A program made the translations under genes and the position numbers. The notes below the pieces were generated by a model. It made no database searches and was not told where the DNA came from. It saw nothing but the letters and a program-made list of their open reading frames with translations. From contig JAGASP010000062.1 in assembly GCA_017621695.1 (NCBI GenBank), forward strand, positions 1-53,022: a stretch of DNA of 53,022 nt, given 5' to 3'. The DNA comes from Clostridia bacterium (lineage in GTDB: Bacteria; Bacillota; Clostridia; Oscillospirales; CAG-272). Positions 37,201 to 45,581 of this stretch are shown here, one piece after another. How positions within the stretch are numbered: position 1 is the stretch's first letter; every line of letters begins with the position of its first letter.

Positions 37201-37446
37201 ATGTTAGACGCAAGCAAAATTGGTTTGGTCATACAGACCTGCCGAGAGGAAAAGAGGTTATCACAGGAGGTTGTCAGTGGGCTCGCGGGCATCGGGCGGA
37301 CGCATCTCAGCGCCATCGAGCGGGGACAGCGCAAACCCACGCTGGAGACTTTTTTTCGCATTGCTGAGGCCTTGGACATATCCCCCAGCGAATTGATGAA
37401 AAAAGTGGAGGATACACTCAAAGATGATACACCTTGTTTGAAATAA
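37201..37446 (+). CDS. XRE-family transcriptional regulator
   Basis: 81 residues, almost entirely a Cro/CI-type helix-turn-helix (about 8-62): the recognition region is SQEVVSGLAGIGRTHLSAIERGQRKPT. No ligand or dimerisation domain. Start at 37201 chosen because GGAGG lies just upstream; an in-frame ATG at 37135 overlaps the operator. Probably represses the divergent membrane protein gene. Confidence 0.88.
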   Translation: MLDASKIGLVIQTCREEKRLSQEVVSGLAGIGRTHLSAIERGQRKPTLETFFRIAEALDISPSELMKKVEDTLKDDTPCLK

Positions 37447-37482
37447 AAAGAGAGACTTTTCAACGAAAAGTCTCTCTTTTTT
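37445..37482. terminator. Bidirectional terminator
   Basis: Perfect 17-bp stem (37445-37461 with 37465-37481), 3-nt loop, A-run at the left and T-run at the right. Serves the XRE gene and the convergent lipoprotein gene at 37513. Confidence 0.92.
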
Positions 37483-37512
37483 AATGGATATTCAGCGAAT
37501 TAAGCCAGAGGA

Positions 37513-39909
37513 TCACGCCACCAAGGAAATGGAACGGATATCCATGCAGTCTCCCTCCAGAGCCGCCTCGAAGAAATCGAAGCGGATGATGTTGAGCTGA
37601 TCCTTCCAGTAATTCAGATGGGACACGGGAATGCGGAGGGTGTGGTACTCGCCGTCACAAGTCAGGCTTGCTGAGGTGGAGTAGCCGCCCTGGGCGTCCA
37701 TGACCGAGCCTGTGCCAATGAAGATCTCCATGGACTTGGTGTGAGGGGAATTCTCCGCAGGCACGCGGTAGACGATCTCCACGGCGGTGTAATTCTCAGC
37801 CATAATAGGCTCTAACGCGCCCTGATAGACGACGTAGAAGCTGGGATCTGTGGCGTTCGGGTTGGTGTTTTTGGAGGTGACTGTCACCCGCATACCATCC
37901 TCGGTGGCGGTCATCTCACAGCTGTTGAAGCGGGACAGAACGGTGCGGTCGATCTCCCCCGAGAAGTCCAACGAGACGTAGTTCATCTCCTCCACGTCGC
38001 CCAGACCAAAGAAGGCGTCGGCGGGGTCGGCAGAGACCTTGATCTTCACCTTCATAGTGTGGGAGCCGTACTTCACGGTCACCTCGGTGGTGCCCGCGGT
38101 ACGGGCAGTAACAACACCCTTGTCACTTACGTTGATGATATTCTCGTCGTATCCCGTGAAGGTCAGCTCATTCGGGCCATCGTTGACGTACAACTCTTTT
38201 ACAGTGCCGTCACCCTTGGTGATACGGACGCGGAGCTGAGGGCGGTAGATGCTGCGCTCACCCAGGTAGATGGTAAACTCCGATACCGCCAACTCCACCT
38301 TGCTCTCGGAGAGGAGTGCTTCCTTTTCCTCGTCGGTAGCTACGACAATGACGCGGAAGACGTGCGCCAGATCCTTATAGCGCACCGTGACGGTAGTCTC
38401 TCCCACCCCCTTGGCGATCATGCGGCCGTTGTTAACCGACAACACAGACTCGTCGTAGCCTGTAACGGTGATGTCCTTGTCGCGGAGCGAGCCGTCCTTT
38501 CCGTTGACGTAGCGGTCGCGGAAGTAGAGGCTTACGACCTGCTTGTCATTCACAGCCATGACGAACAGATCCTGATGGGTGCGGATCATGGTCCACTCCT
38601 CCCAGCCGAAGGGCTCTTCCTCGCGGGTGATGCCCACGTTCAGATCGGGCTTGGCGCTCTCGGCGGCCAGGTCGTTGCCCTCAGACTGGGTCAGAGTGAC
38701 CTTGTGCATACGGGTATTCCACGCCGCCCAGCCCGAGTCTCCGTAGGCATAGGCAAGGCGCAGATGCTCGGTGTCCTCAGAGAGACGAATGTGACCGTTT
38801 TTGCGGGAGGACAGACCCATGGAAAACATACCGGGGCAGGTGTTCTCGCGGACGGCGTCCACAAGGGTAAAGCTCTTGCCGTCTGCCGACTCATACACCA
38901 CGATACAGTTGCCGTTGCCCATCACGTCCTCGCGGGTGACCAGAATAAACTTACCCCAGTCCTCCACGAACTTGACACAGACCGAGTCGCTCTTCTTTTC
39001 CATGACCGCGCCGTGGTGCTGTAGGGTGGCAGGCCAATTCTCGCTCGTCGCGTCGGCGGTGGCCAGCATGATAAAAGACTTCATGGGGGTAGCGTAGGTG
39101 TAGTAGATGTACAAGGTGCCGTTCAGCTCGACCATGCTGGGCTCACCGATGCCCCAATAGCCGTAGGACTGCTCAAAATAGAAGATAGGTGCGGGTGCGC
39201 CGCCCCAGCCCGAGCCGTTCCATTTCTCAAATGGGCCGTCGGGATTCTCCGAACGGGCAACGAACACGTTATTGCAGTAGCCGCCGTCGTTGAGGGTGGA
39301 GGTGTAGCCCAAGTAGTAGTAGCCGTCGAAGTAGACCACGTCGGGATCACAGCAGGAGTGGCCGTCCATGCTGCCGGGGGTGGGGTAGACCACGATCTTT
39401 TCGGGGCCCCAGGTCTTGCCGTCGTCGGCGGAGCTGCGGTGGGTGATGCGATCCCACTCGCCGCTGTCACCGCCTGAGGCGAAGTAGGCGTCCACGCGAC
39501 CGTCGCCGTAGTAGATATAGGAGGGGCCGTAGCGCCAGCCGCCGTTGCCGTTGCCGGGGAGCTGATAGATGTCCACGCCCTCGTCGATGAGGGTCAGATC
39601 CGCCACCTTGGAGGTGTCGGGTGTGACGATCTCGATACGGTTGGCCTCAAAGTAGTCGGTGGTGACTTCTTCGGTGGGAGCTTCGGTATTCTCTTCCGAG
39701 GTAGATTCGGTAGCTTCCTCGGTAGGTGCTTCGGTTGCAGCATCGGTGCGCTCCTCATTGGGCGCTTCGGTCACGCCATCGGTGGGTGCTTCGGTCACAG
39801 CGGTCGTGAGATCCGGGAGGGTTTCCCCGGGAGCGGCTGTATCTGTACAGGCACAAAGAAGAAGGGCGATGAGGAGACAGACGAGGAGGGGAAGGATGAG
39901 TCGTTTCAT
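37513..39909 (-). CDS. Lipoprotein with GH43-like beta-propeller and Ig-like domains
   Basis: A 798-residue surface lipoprotein. Lipobox LCAC (Cys21); Thr/Glu/Ala-rich linker (22-84) with EAPTE repeats; residues about 100-390 look like a five-bladed propeller (DGKTWGPEKIVVYPTPG, CDPDVVYFDGYYYLGYTS, IGEPSMVELNGTLYIYYTY are typical blade motifs of GH43/sialidase-like folds); about 450-530 and 535-640 carry two BIG2-type Ig domains (TVTVRYKD, TEVTVKYG); the rest is a beta-sandwich resembling a carbohydrate-binding module. Likely glycan hydrolysis or binding; catalytic acids are not identified with certainty. RBS AAAGGA before the ATG. Confidence 0.78.
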   Translation of the reverse strand: MKRLILPLLVCLLIALLLCACTDTAAPGETLPDLTTAVTEAPTDGVTEAPNEERTDAATEAPTEEATESTSEENTEAPTEEVTTDYFEANRIEIVTPDTSKVADLTLIDEGVDIYQLPGNGNGGWRYGPSYIYYGDGRVDAYFASGGDSGEWDRITHRSSADDGKTWGPEKIVVYPTPGSMDGHSCCDPDVVYFDGYYYLGYTSTLNDGGYCNNVFVARSENPDGPFEKWNGSGWGGAPAPIFYFEQSYGYWGIGEPSMVELNGTLYIYYTYATPMKSFIMLATADATSENWPATLQHHGAVMEKKSDSVCVKFVEDWGKFILVTREDVMGNGNCIVVYESADGKSFTLVDAVRENTCPGMFSMGLSSRKNGHIRLSEDTEHLRLAYAYGDSGWAAWNTRMHKVTLTQSEGNDLAAESAKPDLNVGITREEEPFGWEEWTMIRTHQDLFVMAVNDKQVVSLYFRDRYVNGKDGSLRDKDITVTGYDESVLSVNNGRMIAKGVGETTVTVRYKDLAHVFRVIVVATDEEKEALLSESKVELAVSEFTIYLGERSIYRPQLRVRITKGDGTVKELYVNDGPNELTFTGYDENIINVSDKGVVTARTAGTTEVTVKYGSHTMKVKIKVSADPADAFFGLGDVEEMNYVSLDFSGEIDRTVLSRFNSCEMTATEDGMRVTVTSKNTNPNATDPSFYVVYQGALEPIMAENYTAVEIVYRVPAENSPHTKSMEIFIGTGSVMDAQGGYSTSASLTCDGEYHTLRIPVSHLNYWKDQLNIIRFDFFEAALEGDCMDIRSISLVA

Positions 39910-39956
39910 GGGAGAAGTCCTTTCTGTGTAAGGAATTTTTTGGGGTGACAGGGTTT

Positions 39957-40114
39957 TAAATTTGGGTTTATCGGCGAGATGGTTTGTTGTAGGGCGGGGG
40001 CTTGCTCCCGCCGTTACCGCAAAAACTCTTTGTCATTCTAACCTTTTTGAGATCTCGGCGGGAGCACGCCCCCGCCCTACGGTGACATCAAACGCACCGT
40101 TAAACCCCAATTTA
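39957..40114. repeat. Composite palindromic repeat with AAATTTGGGTTTA termini
   Basis: Outer inverted termini: TAAATTTGGGTTTATCGG at 39957-39974 and CCGTTAAACCCCAATTTA at 40097-40114. Inside is a 92-bp palindromic core (39989-40080) whose arms start GTAGGGCGGGGGC. The right terminus overlaps the stop codon (TAA, 40114-40112) of the DUF4838 gene. Fills the 202-bp gap between the two minus-strand genes. Confidence 0.8.
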
Positions 40115-41878
40115 TCGCAGATCGGGATACGCTGCGGGATCGTTCAGGTCAGGGATATCGGCCGTTTCGCGATAGCGGGTGATGCCCGTGGCGCGGATGT
40201 CATCCAGCATCAGCTTGTTCAGCTCCTCAAAACGATCGGTCGGGAGGGCGAACTCGGCATAATAGAGCGCCTGCACGCGGGACTGGCGCACATGGGCGCG
40301 GTGGTCGTCGCACTCGGCGGCGGCCAGAGCCTTGTTCCAAAGGTCAAGGAGGTATGTGGCAAAGGCGGTCTCGTCGGTGAGTGCGGTGACGGAGGAATTT
40401 TTCAATTCACGGCTCCAGGCCTCGATCTTCTCGGGGTCGAGGATGTCCAGATCCGGGTCATCGGCCTCCTTTTTGTCAAAGGGGAAGATGCGGTTGGGGG
40501 TATCGTAGATGAAGAGATGCCGCTCGGCGGCCTTCTTTGAGGTGACGTCGATGTACTCGCGGATGTACGGCCAGCCCGCGCCGTAGTAGTCCCGCAGGAA
40601 CTCGTCCATGTGGGCGTAGTACTCGGCCTCGGTCATGTCGGGATTCCAGAGGAGCTTGGCCAGCAGGTAGCCGCGCAGCTCTCCGAACTCGCCCGAGAGG
40701 GACTGGTAGTTGCCCTGCTCGAACATACCGATGACGTGGTGGTCCTTGAAGAACTTGACGTTCTTCTGGAGAACGGCCAGGTTGGGAAACGGGGAGAGGT
40801 AGCAGAGGAAGTCGGTGGTGTAGTCCCAGATGTAGAGGTTATTGCAGATGGCCGCCCACTCCTCGATGTCCTTCTTGAATTCCACGTTGTGGGGGCAGTT
40901 GGGATCGTCCAGGGGGTGGCAGAAGCAGCACTCGATGGAGCAGAGGCGGATGATGACGTTGTCGCGGGGCTTGATGGTTTTGGGTGCCTTGCGGGTATAG
41001 CGGTAGGCCAGGGTGTCTACGTAAACGTTGGGGTAATCGTCCTTGATATCGTCGGCGATGCGGTTGACGAAGGTGAGGAGGGATCCCATGGGGGTTCCTT
41101 CCCTGTCGTCGATGGCCTTGCATTTCTCGCACTGACAGCCCAGCTGGTCGGGGTAGGAGTCCACCTGGGAGACCGAGACGATGGTGGCAGAGGGGTTTTC
41201 CTGAAGGACTCGGCGGACGTTCTTGCGGACGTTCTCGTAGGTCTTCTCGTCGGTCAGGCAAGGCTGAACGCCGATCTCGTGGGGGATCTCGGCCAGAGCC
41301 CAGATGCTGTGAACGAAGGGTCCTGCGTAGGTGACGCCGCCGCCCAGGTCGGGCATATCCCAATGGTTGGACTTGACGGCGTTGCGGATATTCATCTTGG
41401 TGGGACGGCGGGGGTGGAGAATGTGGTACCAGTAGGTATCGCGGGAGAAGAAGTAGGGGGAATCCACGCGGTACAGGTCGGCGGGGACGTCCTTCACCTC
41501 CCCGTCGTGTACGGTCATGTAGGTATCAGAATAAAAGCGCGCACCCAGGTAGTCCTCCATGAAGGTGTACACGCCGTAGACACCGCCGCGGGGGAGGTTG
41601 CCCGTGATGTAGAGGCGGGTGCCGTCCATCACCATGGCATAGCCGTCGTTTTGGATCTCGGCGCGGGCGGCGGTCACCTTGTCGGTATCGCGGTTGGTCT
41701 GGCCGATGACGATCTCGCAGTCGGCGGCAGGGGATGCGTCGGTGGCGATCTCAAGGGTCACGCCCGTGGCGCGGGTGAGGGTGTCACGAAGCACCTCGGC
41801 AGCATCGCGCTCGCCCTCCAGGGCGGCGGCGGGGAGGATGATCTTGTAGGAATCCAGGGGGGTGTTGGCGATGAGCAT
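40112..41878 (-). CDS. DUF4838-domain protein, intracellular paralogue
   Basis: 588 residues without signal peptide. The N-terminal part (ADCEIVIGQTNRDT, then GGVYGVYTFMEDYLGARFYS) matches the alpha-glucuronidase-like N-terminal fold (compare GH67/GH115 relatives); the central DUF4838 region carries SVSQVDSYPDQLGCQCEKCKAIDD with a CxCxxC motif and MGSLLTFVNRIADDI. It is clearly paralogous to the lipoprotein at 48208, sharing most of the central 300 residues. The family is linked to glycan breakdown and its relatives suggest uronic-acid-related substrates, but its reaction is not established. AAGGAG lies 8 nt before the ATG. Confidence 0.78.
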   Translation of the reverse strand: MLIANTPLDSYKIILPAAALEGERDAAEVLRDTLTRATGVTLEIATDASPAADCEIVIGQTNRDTDKVTAARAEIQNDGYAMVMDGTRLYITGNLPRGGVYGVYTFMEDYLGARFYSDTYMTVHDGEVKDVPADLYRVDSPYFFSRDTYWYHILHPRRPTKMNIRNAVKSNHWDMPDLGGGVTYAGPFVHSIWALAEIPHEIGVQPCLTDEKTYENVRKNVRRVLQENPSATIVSVSQVDSYPDQLGCQCEKCKAIDDREGTPMGSLLTFVNRIADDIKDDYPNVYVDTLAYRYTRKAPKTIKPRDNVIIRLCSIECCFCHPLDDPNCPHNVEFKKDIEEWAAICNNLYIWDYTTDFLCYLSPFPNLAVLQKNVKFFKDHHVIGMFEQGNYQSLSGEFGELRGYLLAKLLWNPDMTEAEYYAHMDEFLRDYYGAGWPYIREYIDVTSKKAAERHLFIYDTPNRIFPFDKKEADDPDLDILDPEKIEAWSRELKNSSVTALTDETAFATYLLDLWNKALAAAECDDHRAHVRQSRVQALYYAEFALPTDRFEELNKLMLDDIRATGITRYRETADIPDLNDPAAYPDLR

Positions 41879-41923
41879 GGTATGGTCTCCTTTTCGGGGA
41901 TTTGTGCAAAATAGGTTGAGATG

Positions 41924-41952
41924 ATTATAACATAGTGGAGGTTTTTTGTCAA
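41924..41952 (-). promoter_or_regulatory. Promoter of the intracellular DUF4838 gene
   Basis: Minus strand TTGACA (41952-41947), 17-nt spacer, TATAAT (41929-41924): perfect consensus. Confidence 0.87.
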
Positions 41953-41974
41953 TAAGGAGAGGGGAATAAAGGAT

Positions 41975-42010
41975 GAAAAAACCTCGGCAGGGGTAATTAC
42001 CTACCGAGGC
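41975..42010 (-). terminator. Terminator after the histidine phosphatase gene
   Basis: GCCTCGG paired with CCGAGGT across a mostly complementary middle, followed on the minus strand by TTTTTT (41981-41976). Confidence 0.85.
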
Positions 42011-42016
42011 TGATTC

Positions 42017-42652
42017 TCATAATTGAATAAATGACATATCATTGAGCCGCGAAATAATCCGATGCCCTGCCGCATCCTCGCAAAGGATGGATACGCCTCC
42101 CGATTTGCCGGACAAGTTGCACCGATTCAGCATTTCAATATCCATCCCCAACCACAGAGCAAAGAATATACTTAATGTCCCGTCATGGGAAACAATGATG
42201 ATATTCTCCTTTGTCGGAGTCACGACCTTCTCCATAAACTCCGCAACGCGAAGGGCTACTTCCCTTTTGGTCTCGGCGTTAGCAAAAACCCGTCCGTCAA
42301 CGGCTTCCGCCCAATCCTTCGTGCCCGGCCACACGGGGCAGGTGTTATTTTCCTTCGCCCACTGCTTGGTCTTTCCGTTGGCTTCACCCAAATCGAATTC
42401 CCGAAGAAGCGGTGTGTATTGCGGCTCGATGTGCATGTAAGAGGACAGGATTTCGGCTGTATGCTTGGTTCGACGCAGATCCGAGGAAAAGAGCACATAG
42501 GATTCATCCCCGATTTCACGCAACAGATTCTGGCCGATCCTGTGCGCTTGGGCAATACCGTGTTCAGTCAGATCCCAGTCACCGAGAGAACCGATCATGC
42601 CATTGGTATGTTGCTCTGACTGTGGGTGTTGAACCGTAATAATCTTTTTCAT
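42017..42652 (-). CDS. Histidine phosphatase family protein with variant RHG motif
   Basis: 211 residues. The fold of the phosphoglycerate-mutase-like superfamily is evident: FSSDLRRTKHTAE, LREFDLGEANG and the second catalytic His in SHDGTLS (about 157). The first motif, normally RHG, reads QHP (His9 kept; Arg and Gly lost) and is followed by QSEQHTNG. This variant belongs to a subgroup I have seen in Firmicutes; it may alter phosphate binding. Substrate unknown. Start overlaps the rqcH stop by 1 nt (TAATG), so it is coupled to RqcH. Confidence 0.78.
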   Translation of the reverse strand: MKKIITVQHPQSEQHTNGMIGSLGDWDLTEHGIAQAHRIGQNLLREIGDESYVLFSSDLRRTKHTAEILSSYMHIEPQYTPLLREFDLGEANGKTKQWAKENNTCPVWPGTKDWAEAVDGRVFANAETKREVALRVAEFMEKVVTPTKENIIIVSHDGTLSIFFALWLGMDIEMLNRCNLSGKSGGVSILCEDAAGHRIISRLNDMSFIQL

Positions 42653-44418
42653 TACTTGACCCTCATCCCCGCGATCCTATCGGCATCCGGCGTCACGTAA
42701 GCCGTCCAATTCGTATGATAGGTCACGAATCCCGGCTTGGCCCCCGGCACCTTGCGGACGTGTCTGACCAGCAGGTAATCCACGGGGATCTGGGCACCGC
42801 CCGCGGCCTTGGAGTAGTGGGCGGCGATGGAGGCGGCGTCGGTGAAGTCCTGTGCTTCGGGCTCCTCGCCGTTCGTCACCATGACCACATGGGAGCCGGG
42901 GACACCTTTCGCGTGGAACCAGTAATCGTTGCGGTCGGCCAGCTTGTGGGTGATATGCTCGTTTTGGAGGTTGTTCTTGCCGCAGTACACCAGATAGCCG
43001 TTGGTTGTTCGGAACTTGGCCACGGTGGGGGCGGGCTGCTTCTTGGGAGCGGCGTAGCCCTTCATGCGGGAGGCGTAGCCCGAGCGGTACAGCTCGTCGC
43101 GGATTTCCGCTAAATCGTTGGCTGTTTCGGCGTGGGAGAGGGCATCAAAGACGGTGTAGATATAGTTCAGCTCTTCCCTGCCCAGCTCCAGCTGTTTGGT
43201 CAGCTCCACCTTGGCGTTGCGGGCTTTGGCGTACTTTTTGTAGTATTTCTGAGCGTTGGCGGCGGGGGTGAGACGTTCGTCGAGGTCAATGATGATCGAG
43301 CCGTACTCGCCGCGCTCGTCATTCCAGTCCTCATAGTCCACAAGCTCTGCTTGTTTGTCACCCTTTTTGATCATATAGATGCTGGCGGTGATGAGGTCAC
43401 CGTATTTTTTGTAGACGGCGGCTTTTTCGCAGTCCCGCAGCTCGCTCTCCTGGATGTCCAGCTTCTTCTTGACACGGCTTTCGGCGTTGGTCAGCAGGCG
43501 CAGGACATCCGAGGCTCGCTGGGTCAGGCGGCTGGCCTTGTCACGGGTCTCAAAGTAAGCGTCCAGCATGGCCGAGGCGGTCTCAAAGGGAGAGGATTCG
43601 GTGGGGCTTGTATAGTGTGTGAGGGGGCAGAAGGCGTACTCCACGGGCTTGCCGTCAGAGAGGATCATGGTGGGGGCATAGTCGGCGGTCTTGATGCGAT
43701 CCATCACCGCCAAAAAGCCCTTCCACAGGGTCTCTGCCGAGGCGTATCTGGCTGGCGTGTCGGGGTGGCGGGTGGAGAGATAGACCATCTCACGAGCCAC
43801 GGCGGCCGAGATGCCCAAGAAGCGGGAGAGGATAAATTTATCCAAGGGTTTTTCGGGGTTTTCGGCAGCGTAAAGCTCGGAAAAGCGGTCGAAATCCACC
43901 TCCAGGGGGTTGTCCTTGTCCTGGGGCGGGGGCAGCTCGTAGCGCATACCCGGAAGAACCTGGCGGCGGTCGCTGGTGGAAAAGTCGATGGTCTTGAAGG
44001 CGGCAATGATGCGCTTGTTTTCATCGGCAAAGATGAGGTTGGAATATTTGCCCATCAGCTCCGCGATGAGGTAGCGGGTGCAGGCAAAGCCCATTTCGTC
44101 CCTTGTGTCAAAGCCAAGAGTAACCACGCGCTCAAAGCCCGCCTGCTCGATGGAGGAGAGCTTGGCGCCCGTCAGGTGCTTGCGCAAAAGCATACAGAAC
44201 ATGGGGGGCTGGGCGGGGTTTTCTTTTGTCAGCTCGGTAAAGCCGATACGGGGATTGGCGCCTGCGTTGATGAGGAGGCGGCGGCCGCCCTCAAAGGAGC
44301 GGATCTGCAATATGATCTCGTCTCGCTCGGGCTGCATGACTTTCTCAATTCTGCCGCCGAGGGCGGCCTCAGTGATCTCATGTGTCATGCAGGCGAGCAT
44401 ACCTGCGTCGAAGGCCAT
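42652..44418 (-). CDS. rqcH: Ribosome-associated quality control protein RqcH (NFACT)
   Basis: Binds obstructed 50S subunits and adds C-terminal Ala tails to stalled peptides. 588 residues from the ATG at 44418, chosen for the AAGGAA upstream; an ATG 18 nt earlier is also in frame. NFACT-N covers about 1-210, two HhH-like helices and a long coiled coil about 270-435, and NFACT-R (DUF814) about 455-565 (YWFHAKGVPGSHVV, AAHYSKAAGGAQIPVDYL). Earlier annotated as fibronectin-binding protein. The promoter at 44626-44654 puts a palindromic repeat into its 5' untranslated region. Confidence 0.92.
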   Translation of the reverse strand: MAFDAGMLACMTHEITEAALGGRIEKVMQPERDEIILQIRSFEGGRRLLINAGANPRIGFTELTKENPAQPPMFCMLLRKHLTGAKLSSIEQAGFERVVTLGFDTRDEMGFACTRYLIAELMGKYSNLIFADENKRIIAAFKTIDFSTSDRRQVLPGMRYELPPPQDKDNPLEVDFDRFSELYAAENPEKPLDKFILSRFLGISAAVAREMVYLSTRHPDTPARYASAETLWKGFLAVMDRIKTADYAPTMILSDGKPVEYAFCPLTHYTSPTESSPFETASAMLDAYFETRDKASRLTQRASDVLRLLTNAESRVKKKLDIQESELRDCEKAAVYKKYGDLITASIYMIKKGDKQAELVDYEDWNDERGEYGSIIIDLDERLTPAANAQKYYKKYAKARNAKVELTKQLELGREELNYIYTVFDALSHAETANDLAEIRDELYRSGYASRMKGYAAPKKQPAPTVAKFRTTNGYLVYCGKNNLQNEHITHKLADRNDYWFHAKGVPGSHVVMVTNGEEPEAQDFTDAASIAAHYSKAAGGAQIPVDYLLVRHVRKVPGAKPGFVTYHTNWTAYVTPDADRIAGMRVK

Positions 44419-44449
44419 TGTGTTGGTTCCTTTCAAAGGGAAATATAGG

Positions 44450-44609
44450 TAAATTGGGGTTTTGCGGACTGAATAGTGTAGTCATCCTGAGCGGAGCCGC
44501 TTGCGGCGGAGTCGAAGGATCTCCTTTTCCGACAAGAGATCCTTCGACTTCGGGCTTCGCCCTTAGCTCAGGATGACCGCTCCATAAACCCGCCGCTAAA
44601 CCCAAATTT
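44450..44609. repeat. Composite palindromic repeat with AAATTGGGGTTT termini
   Basis: Outer inverted termini TAAATTGGGGTTTTGCGG (44450-44467) and CCGCTAAACCCAAATTT (44593-44609) enclose a 97-bp palindrome (44481-44577) of the widespread GTCATCCTGAGCGGAG...GGATCTC type. It lies in the transcribed leader of rqcH. Confidence 0.85.
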
Positions 44610-44625
44610 GAAATTCTGTCAAAGT

Positions 44626-44654
44626 ATTATACCACAATTTCTATGAGAAATCAA
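44626..44654 (-). promoter_or_regulatory. Promoter of rqcH
   Basis: Minus strand TTGATT (44654-44649), 17-nt spacer, TATAAT (44631-44626). The leader to the ATG is about 200 nt and contains the palindromic repeat. Confidence 0.82.
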
Positions 44655-44723
44655 GAGCCGCGGTGTGAATTCAACCACAGGTTTGCTCTTTCGGTCATCC
44701 GTCCGCGAAGATCGCGGAAGGTC

Positions 44724-44752
44724 TTGCATTTTTGGGTGCTTCGTGGTATAAT
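44724..44752 (+). promoter_or_regulatory. Promoter of the SGNH hydrolase gene
   Basis: TTGCAT (44724-44729), 17-nt spacer, TATAAT (44747-44752), 31 nt before the ATG. Divergent from the rqcH promoter. Confidence 0.85.
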
Positions 44753-44782
44753 GGTCTCAACAAACCATGCGGGAGGTCTATC

Positions 44783-45355
44783 ATGAAAACCGTTAAGATC
44801 CTGTTCGTCGGCAACAGCCACACCTACAACTGCGATATCCCCTACCGTGTCAAACTTTTGGCGGCGTCCGAGGGGGTGGACTGTCAGGTCGCCATGAACG
44901 CTCACGGCGGCTGGACGCTGTACCAGCACTCCCACGAGCCCGACGTTCCCTTCAACCTCCGCTACGGCGGATACGACTTCGTCATCTTTCAGGAGCACGC
45001 CCATCCCTTCGACTACGGCGGGCACATGATGGAGGCGCTCCCCAAGCTCATGGCCTGGGCCAAGGAGGGCGGCGCGTACCCCATCCTGTACACCACCTGG
45101 AGCCAAAAGCACGAGCGGCACCTGCAGGAGGGCATCAACGCCGCGTATGAGGCCGCCTCTGCCGAGCTGGGGATCGTGCTGTCCCGCGTGGGGGAGGCAT
45201 GGTGGGCCGAGATGGACGCGCATCCCGAGGTGGATCTCTTCTGTCCCGACGGCGGTCACGCTTCCCCCGCAGGCGCAGAGGTCATTGCAAAGACACTGTG
45301 GGATACGCTGAAAGCTACAAAAGTAATGTCCGCCATCATGGCTGAAAACGCATAG
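44783..45355 (+). CDS. SGNH/GDSL-type hydrolase
   Basis: 190-residue cytoplasmic protein. Nucleophile block GNSHTYN (Ser12) in place of GDS, and a C-terminal DxxH-like block CPDGGHASPAG (about 155-164) giving catalytic Asp and His, as in SGNH esterases with a GNSxT variant. Such enzymes remove acetyl or other acyl groups from sugars; that would suit the glycan setting. Start at 44783 has GGGAGG upstream; the ATG at 44732 lies within the promoter. Confidence 0.78.
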   Translation: MKTVKILFVGNSHTYNCDIPYRVKLLAASEGVDCQVAMNAHGGWTLYQHSHEPDVPFNLRYGGYDFVIFQEHAHPFDYGGHMMEALPKLMAWAKEGGAYPILYTTWSQKHERHLQEGINAAYEAASAELGIVLSRVGEAWWAEMDAHPEVDLFCPDGGHASPAGAEVIAKTLWDTLKATKVMSAIMAENA

Positions 45356-45448
45356 GAAGCCTCAAAAACTCGCCGCGTACCGCATCCTGCTACCGCCTCG
45401 ACAGTTTCGGCGTTTTGCACAAAATTTTCATTTTCTTTTAAATTCCCC

Positions 45449-45477
45449 TTTACAAAATAGCAAAAATGTGCTATACT
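45449..45477 (+). promoter_or_regulatory. Promoter of the leader ORF-hpf unit
   Basis: TTTACA (45449-45454), 17-nt spacer, TATACT (45472-45477). Confidence 0.82.
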
Positions 45478-45503
45478 ATAGATGCAGTTAAAGGAGGTCT
45501 CCC

Positions 45504-45581
45504 GTGAGTCCCGCCTGTCTTTCCGAGACTCAGCGAGACTCCCCTCAACTGATTCCTAACCTAAGGAGGAACACAGTATGA
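45504..45581 (+). CDS. 25-codon leader ORF overlapping hpf
   Basis: Starts with GTG 6 nt after a perfect AAAGGAGG (45490-45497) and ends with TGA that overlaps the hpf ATG (ATGA). The hpf Shine-Dalgarno AAGGAGG lies within its last codons. The product (VSPACLSETQRDS start, LRRNTV end) has no known match. The RNA can fold: TGAGTC (45505-45510) pairs with GACTCA (45527-45532) and TCTC (45498-45501) with GAGA (45535-45538), covering the space after the leader's ribosome site and its start codon. Likely a coupling or regulatory leader; translation is inferred only from sequence. Confidence 0.5.
   Translation: MSPACLSETQRDSPQLIPNLRRNTV

Noticed and set aside
40610-41914. 434-codon frame antisense to the DUF4838 gene, Gly/Val-rich
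   Set aside because: Typical shadow reading; the minus-strand gene has promoter, RBS and a paralogue.
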